From Kordiimonadaceae bacterium (GTDB lineage: Bacteria; Pseudomonadota; Alphaproteobacteria; Sphingomonadales; Kordiimonadaceae): 8,512 bases of DNA. The position numbers were made by a program, and so were the translations under genes. The DNA lies in NCBI GenBank assembly GCA_016763495.1, contig JAESTR010000131.1, forward strand, positions 1-8,512, given 5' to 3'. Within the stretch, counting starts at the first letter, position 1; each line of letters opens with the position of its first letter. This document shows positions 6,021 through 8,512 of this stretch, in pieces. A model generated the notes under the pieces. The model saw nothing but the letters and a program-made list of their open reading frames with translations. It was not told the origin of the DNA and did not search any database.

Positions 6021-7201
6021 CTTATTCTACCTCTACGTATGAACGGCGTCGGCCTGATGTATCCCGGTCCGCTTTCCAGCAAGCCTTGGTTACTGGTGCT
6101 TTTAACCCATTTGCATCTGCTTTGACGGCTAACCCCGGAGATGAGGCATTCAATGCACCTGAGGTTTTTGACCTGTTTTCGGTGGATGCAACCTTAAGGG
6201 CTAAGCAGCAGATTTATGTAGCTGATGCTGTGGTGTCGCGTGAGCTGTTTTCCACCGATGCAGGGCCTGTTGAGCTTGCTTTAGGCGGCCAATATCGCCG
6301 TGAGACACTTGATCAAGATGTGGATCCTTTCACTGAAGCAGGTGATTTATTGGCGGTGGGGCAGGATAACGATAGCTTTGTTGCTCGAAACACGGCGGCG
6401 GTTTTTGCCGAAGCATCGGTTCCTATTACTGAGGCGATAAATATGCAGCTTGCGCTGCGATATGAGCGTTTCTCAGGTGGCACTGACACCTTAAACCCTA
6501 AGGTGGCACTGACATGGGCGCCTAATGATGCAATCCTATTGCGTGCTACTTATGGCACGTCGTTCCGGTCTCCTGAATTAGTGGAATTTGGGGCCACGAC
6601 AAGCAGCAGCGCTCGCGTTGATGACCCTTTAACACCTGCTGCTGACCCTGTAACTTTCTCAACTCAGATTGTTGGATCACCTGACTTGCAGCCGGAAAGC
6701 TCGGAAAATTATCAGGTAGGCTTCGTCTTAACACCTGCAGATGGCTTGAGCTTAAGTGTTGACTATTTCTCTTTCGAGTTCACCGATAAAATTGAGCGAG
6801 AAAGGGCTCAGGAGATACTTGAGGCCAACCCAAATGATCCTCGCGTTTTACGCTCTGCCATAACTGGCGCGATTACAGGGTTTGCTCCTCTTAGCTTTAT
6901 TAATGTGGGAAGCGAGATTTTTCGCGGTATCGATGCAGAATTAAAATGGGATATTGACCTTGGTGATATGGGTGCTCTCACTCTGAACGGCGCCGTGCAA
7001 TATGTAACGGAATTTGAAGAAAGAGATAAAGACGGTACAGTTCTCTCAACGGCACTCGGATATCCAGAAACAAGTGCCATACTAGGTGCGACATGGTCAT
7101 ATGGCAGTGGTTCATTGACCGTTACTGGAAGGCACTTTGGTGGCTATGATGAGACAGAGAGCTTAAGCTTTGGATCCCATAGTGGACCTGTCACGGTTTA
7201 G
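5987..7201 (+). pseudogene. TonB-dependent receptor, 3' part, truncated by an IS element
   Basis: This frame carries the rest of the beta-barrel: alternating aromatic/hydrophobic strands such as W-S-W-D-V-S-L-T-Y, V-E-L-A-L-G-G-Q-Y-R-R-E and M-Q-L-A-L-R-Y-E-R-F. The conserved receptor stretch R-A-T-Y-G-T-S-F-R-S-P-E-L is followed by L-Q-P-E-S-S-E-N-Y-Q-V-G-F. The coding sequence enters the IS3-family end at about 7178-7183, and the final residues G-P-V-T-V and the TAG (7199-7201) belong to the IS. The normal C terminus, with the last barrel strands and terminal aromatic residue, is missing; by family comparison that is roughly 100 residues. Together with the 5' part, about 800 residues of receptor remain. 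With a frameshift and a lost C terminus the receptor should not be functional. Confidence 0.88.
7178..7197 (+). repeat. IS3-family terminal inverted repeat, left (orfB-side) end
   Basis: Twenty bases match the reverse complement of 8399-8418 perfectly. Beyond them the match continues imperfectly: both ends have GT-CCGCTCC about five bases further in. The likely element tip is the TGGACC at 7183. The five outer bases CATAG may be part of the repeat or chance identity. Confidence 0.85.
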
Positions 7202-7220
7202 TTCCGCTCCCGGTTCTCAT

Positions 7221-8078
7221 TTAAGCGGCTAATTGTTCGAAAGCCAAGGGGCTTTTCCATCCTAATGCCGAGTGTTTGCGGCGTGGATTATAAAAGCCAT
7301 TGATATACTCGAAGATGGCGACCTCAACAGCCCTGCGAGTATGCCATGAATGTCGCCAGATTAACTCAGCTTTAATGGTTTTGAAGAAAGTTTCAACAGC
7401 AGCATTGTCATAACAATTACCCTTGCCGCTCATGGACACCTTGAAGCCGTGCTGGTGCAACAGTTTCTGATAGTCGTGGGAACAATACTGGCTGCCCCGG
7501 TCAGAGTGGTGGATGCATCCTCCCTGTGGTCTGCGCAGGGCAATAGCCATATTCAAGGCTCGGATCGCCAGATCGCGTTTCATCCGGCTGCTGACAGCCC
7601 AGCCGATGACACGCCGGGAATGCAGGTCCAGAACTACGGCCAGATAGAGCCAGCCCTCCCGCGTCCAGATGTAACTGATGTCTACTACCCATTTCTGATC
7701 AGGCTGATCCGCCAAGAAGTTACGGCCCAAAAGGTTAGGCGCAATGGTGAACGTGTGTTTGCTATTGGTCGTAACTTTGTGTTTGCGGGTTCTGACAACG
7801 GATATAGCGTTTTCGCGCATTAACCTGCCCACACGCCTGTGGCCAACATTCAGTCCCAGTTCTTTCAGCTCTTCGGTCATTCGCGGCCTGCCATAGCTGT
7901 TGAGGCTCAACCGGTGCTGTTCGCGAATGTGGGCCAGCAAAACCATGTCTTCACGTTGTCGCTGGCTGATGGGCCGTGACCGATACGCCCGGTAGCCTCG
8001 CGCGCTAACATTCATGACTTGGCACAATCGCTCAATCGGCAACATTCTGTGATTGTCTTCGATGAATTTAAACCTCAT
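7221..8078 (-). CDS. IS3-family transposase OrfB (DDE integrase domain)
   Basis: The 285-residue protein has an N-terminal HTH-like region (about 15-95, with Y-G-R-P-R-M) and an RNase H-fold integrase core (about 120-280). The catalytic triad is D133 (V-V-D-I-S-Y-I), D193 (H-S-D-R-G-S-Q-Y) and E229 (N-A-A-V-E-T-F-F), with the canonical 35 residues between the last two. It ends with the family motif Y-N-P-R-R-K-H-S-A-L-G. All catalytic residues are present and the frame is intact. The ATG overlaps the orfA stop as ATGA. The frame is also open upstream to the A AAA AAG slippery site inside orfA, so the active transposase is probably an OrfAB fusion made by -1 frameshifting. Confidence 0.95.
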   Translation of the reverse strand: MRFKFIEDNHRMLPIERLCQVMNVSARGYRAYRSRPISQRQREDMVLLAHIREQHRLSLNSYGRPRMTEELKELGLNVGHRRVGRLMRENAISVVRTRKHKVTTNSKHTFTIAPNLLGRNFLADQPDQKWVVDISYIWTREGWLYLAVVLDLHSRRVIGWAVSSRMKRDLAIRALNMAIALRRPQGGCIHHSDRGSQYCSHDYQKLLHQHGFKVSMSGKGNCYDNAAVETFFKTIKAELIWRHSWHTRRAVEVAIFEYINGFYNPRRKHSALGWKSPLAFEQLAA

Positions 8079-8350
8079 GGCTTTTGACCCGCGAAGAAGA
8101 TGGTGGCCTTTTTTAACACATCCCTCTCCTCACGAAGCAGGCGGTTCTCTTTACGCAGTGCCGCTACTTCCGCTTCCAGGTCAGATTGAACCGATGGTTC
8201 CTCTACCACTTGGCGACCCTTTTGTATCCAGCGGCTCAGTGTCGAAAACCCAACACCAAAATCGGCGGCTACCTGTTTGCGAGTAAGGCCGCTGGTCAGT
8301 GCTACACGCACTGCCTCTTGCCTAAACTCGGTTGAATGTTTCGTTCCCAT
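8075..8350 (-). CDS. IS3-family OrfA (HTH and coiled-coil subunit)
   Basis: This is a 91-residue DNA-binding protein of the IS3 OrfA type. A helix-turn-helix spans about residues 10-45 (F-R-Q-E-A-V, L-T-R-K-Q-V-A-A-D-F-G-V, S-T-L-S-R-W-I). A leucine-zipper-like coiled coil spans about 55-85 (L-E-A-E-V-A-A-L-R-K-E-N-R-L-L-R-E-E-R-D-V-L-K-K). The start at 8350 is chosen over an upstream ATG at 8371 because AAGGAG lies 7 nt before it. The upstream ATG also lies inside the likely -10 element. It overlaps orfB by 4 nt. OrfA recognises the terminal repeats and can regulate transposition; it is also the N-terminal part of the OrfAB fusion. Confidence 0.93.
   Translation of the reverse strand: MGTKHSTEFRQEAVRVALTSGLTRKQVAADFGVGFSTLSRWIQKGRQVVEEPSVQSDLEAEVAALRKENRLLREERDVLKKATIFFAGQKP
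8108..8114 (-). other. Programmed -1 frameshift site A AAA AAG
   Basis: On the minus strand the orfA codons TTA AAA AAG contain the heptamer A AAA AAG in the correct phase for slippage. After a -1 shift the frame reads through without a stop into orfB, entering 10 codons before the orfB ATG. This is the usual way IS3 elements make the OrfAB transposase. Confidence 0.85.
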
Positions 8351-8369
8351 AGTCGTTCTCCTTGTGCGC

Positions 8370-8397
8370 ATAATATGCGGTTAAAGGAGCGGTACAA
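8370..8397 (-). promoter_or_regulatory. Likely IS promoter for orfA
   Basis: On the minus strand TTGTAC (8397-8392) and TATTAT (8375-8370) are separated by 16 nt, with the -35 region next to the terminal inverted repeat. The -10 lies inside an inverted repeat, CGCATA-A-TATGCG (8368-8380 on the plus strand). The leader to the AAGGAG sequence would be very short. Confidence 0.45.
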
Positions 8398-8398
8398 T

Positions 8399-8418
8399 AC
8401 CGTGACAGGTCCACTATG
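8399..8418 (-). repeat. IS3-family terminal inverted repeat, right (orfA-side) end
   Basis: It is the exact reverse complement of 7178-7197. The likely tip of the element is the A at 8413 (GGTCCA), and istB coding sequence starts within two bases of it. Confidence 0.85.
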
Positions 8419-8512
8419 AGTGTGGCTCGACCATGGTCACCAGCAACCTGCCGTTCGACGAATGGACCGAGACCTTCGGCTCTGACCGGCTCACCGGCGC
8501 GCTGCTCGACCG
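8415..8512 (+). pseudogene. istB: IS21-family IstB ATPase, internal fragment (runs off window)
   Basis: The frame beginning TAT GAG at 8415 reads Y-E-C-G-S-T-M-V-T-S-N-L-P-F-D-E-W-T-E, then F-G-S-D-R-L-T-G-A-L-L-D-R. This is the C-terminal-third signature of IstB, the AAA+ helper ATPase of IS21-type transposition. The first two thirds of the gene, with the Walker motifs, are missing because the IS3-family element abuts this point. The remainder runs past the window. Where IstB usually has Y-E-R-G-S this copy has C, a possible CGT to TGT change. The bases are clearly richer in G+C than the chromosomal genes to the left, indicating a different origin. Confidence 0.88.

Larger units (their letters stand above)
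7183..8413 (-). mobile_element. IS3-family insertion sequence
   Basis: The element is about 1.23 kb, with two overlapping genes on the minus strand (orfA 8350-8075, orfB 8078-7221) and terminal inverted repeats starting TGGACCTGTCACGGT at both ends. The size, the orfA/orfB layout, the A AAA AAG slippery site and the D-D-35-E transposase are all standard for the IS3 family. The identity of the ends extends five more bases (CATAG/CTATG), so the exact tips are uncertain by a few bases. No 3-4 bp target duplication is visible. The left flank is a receptor gene and the right flank is an istB gene, so the two sides do not come from one simple insertion. Confidence 0.92.

Noticed and set aside
7449..7823. 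124-codon plus-strand frame inside the IS element
   Set aside because: It is antisense to the catalytic core of orfB, whose D-D-35-E motif is intact. This is a shadow frame.
7183..8413. Target-site duplication around the IS3-family element
   Set aside because: All plausible positions of the element tips were tried by eye. At most a 2-bp match is obtained, which is chance level.
1..8512. CRISPR array, tRNA or rRNA genes, anti-phage system
   Set aside because: No regularly spaced direct repeats, no tRNA-like cloverleaf sequence, no rRNA signatures and no defence-protein domains were seen on either strand.

Overview
The window looks like a piece of a moderate-GC, Gram-negative (proteobacterial, probably gammaproteobacterial) chromosome. 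The evidence is a TonB-dependent outer-membrane receptor, Sec signal peptides on envelope proteins, Shine-Dalgarno-led starts and a Crp-type regulator. The taxonomic placement is inference from gene style, not from a marker gene.

Layout: 1-244 (-) is the 5' part of an aspartate/glutamate racemase family gene. 245-570 is a divergent control region with three CRP-like dyads. 571-1050 (+) is a secreted DUF2147 protein. 1212-1994 (+) is an HpcH/HpaI class II aldolase. 1991-2722 (-) is a Crp/Fnr-family regulator whose stop codon overlaps the aldolase stop. 2723-2946 is a second divergent control region. 2947-4590 (+) is an IlvD/Edd-family dehydratase. 4591-4778 is a control region. 4779-7182 (+) is a TonB-dependent receptor broken by a frameshift near 5963-5986 and cut off at its 3' end by an IS3-family element (about 7183-8413, orfA and orfB on the - strand, with an A AAA AAG slippery site). 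From about 8415 to the edge is a high-GC fragment of an IS21-type istB gene.

How the genes may work together: an IlvD/Edd dehydratase plus an HpcH/HpaI aldolase is the usual pair for dehydrating a sugar acid or related polyhydroxy acid to a 2-keto-3-deoxy acid and splitting it to pyruvate plus an aldehyde. The receptor would import the substrate or a precursor. The substrate cannot be read from the sequence, and the roles of the racemase and DUF2147 protein in the pathway are unknown.

Most interesting signal: five dyads of the form TGTCG-N6-CGACA (two perfect in both arms, two with one mismatch, one with two) lie in the three control regions, in front of the racemase/DUF2147, dehydratase and receptor genes. 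This is the CRP geometry (TGTGA-N6-TCACA) with the inner two bases of each arm changed. The Crp-family protein encoded in the middle of the cluster keeps the CRP Arg180 equivalent but replaces Glu181 and Arg185, the residues that read the changed position. The window therefore appears to hold a self-contained local regulon: a CRP paralogue with altered specificity and its own operators. The receptor at its end is now inactivated.
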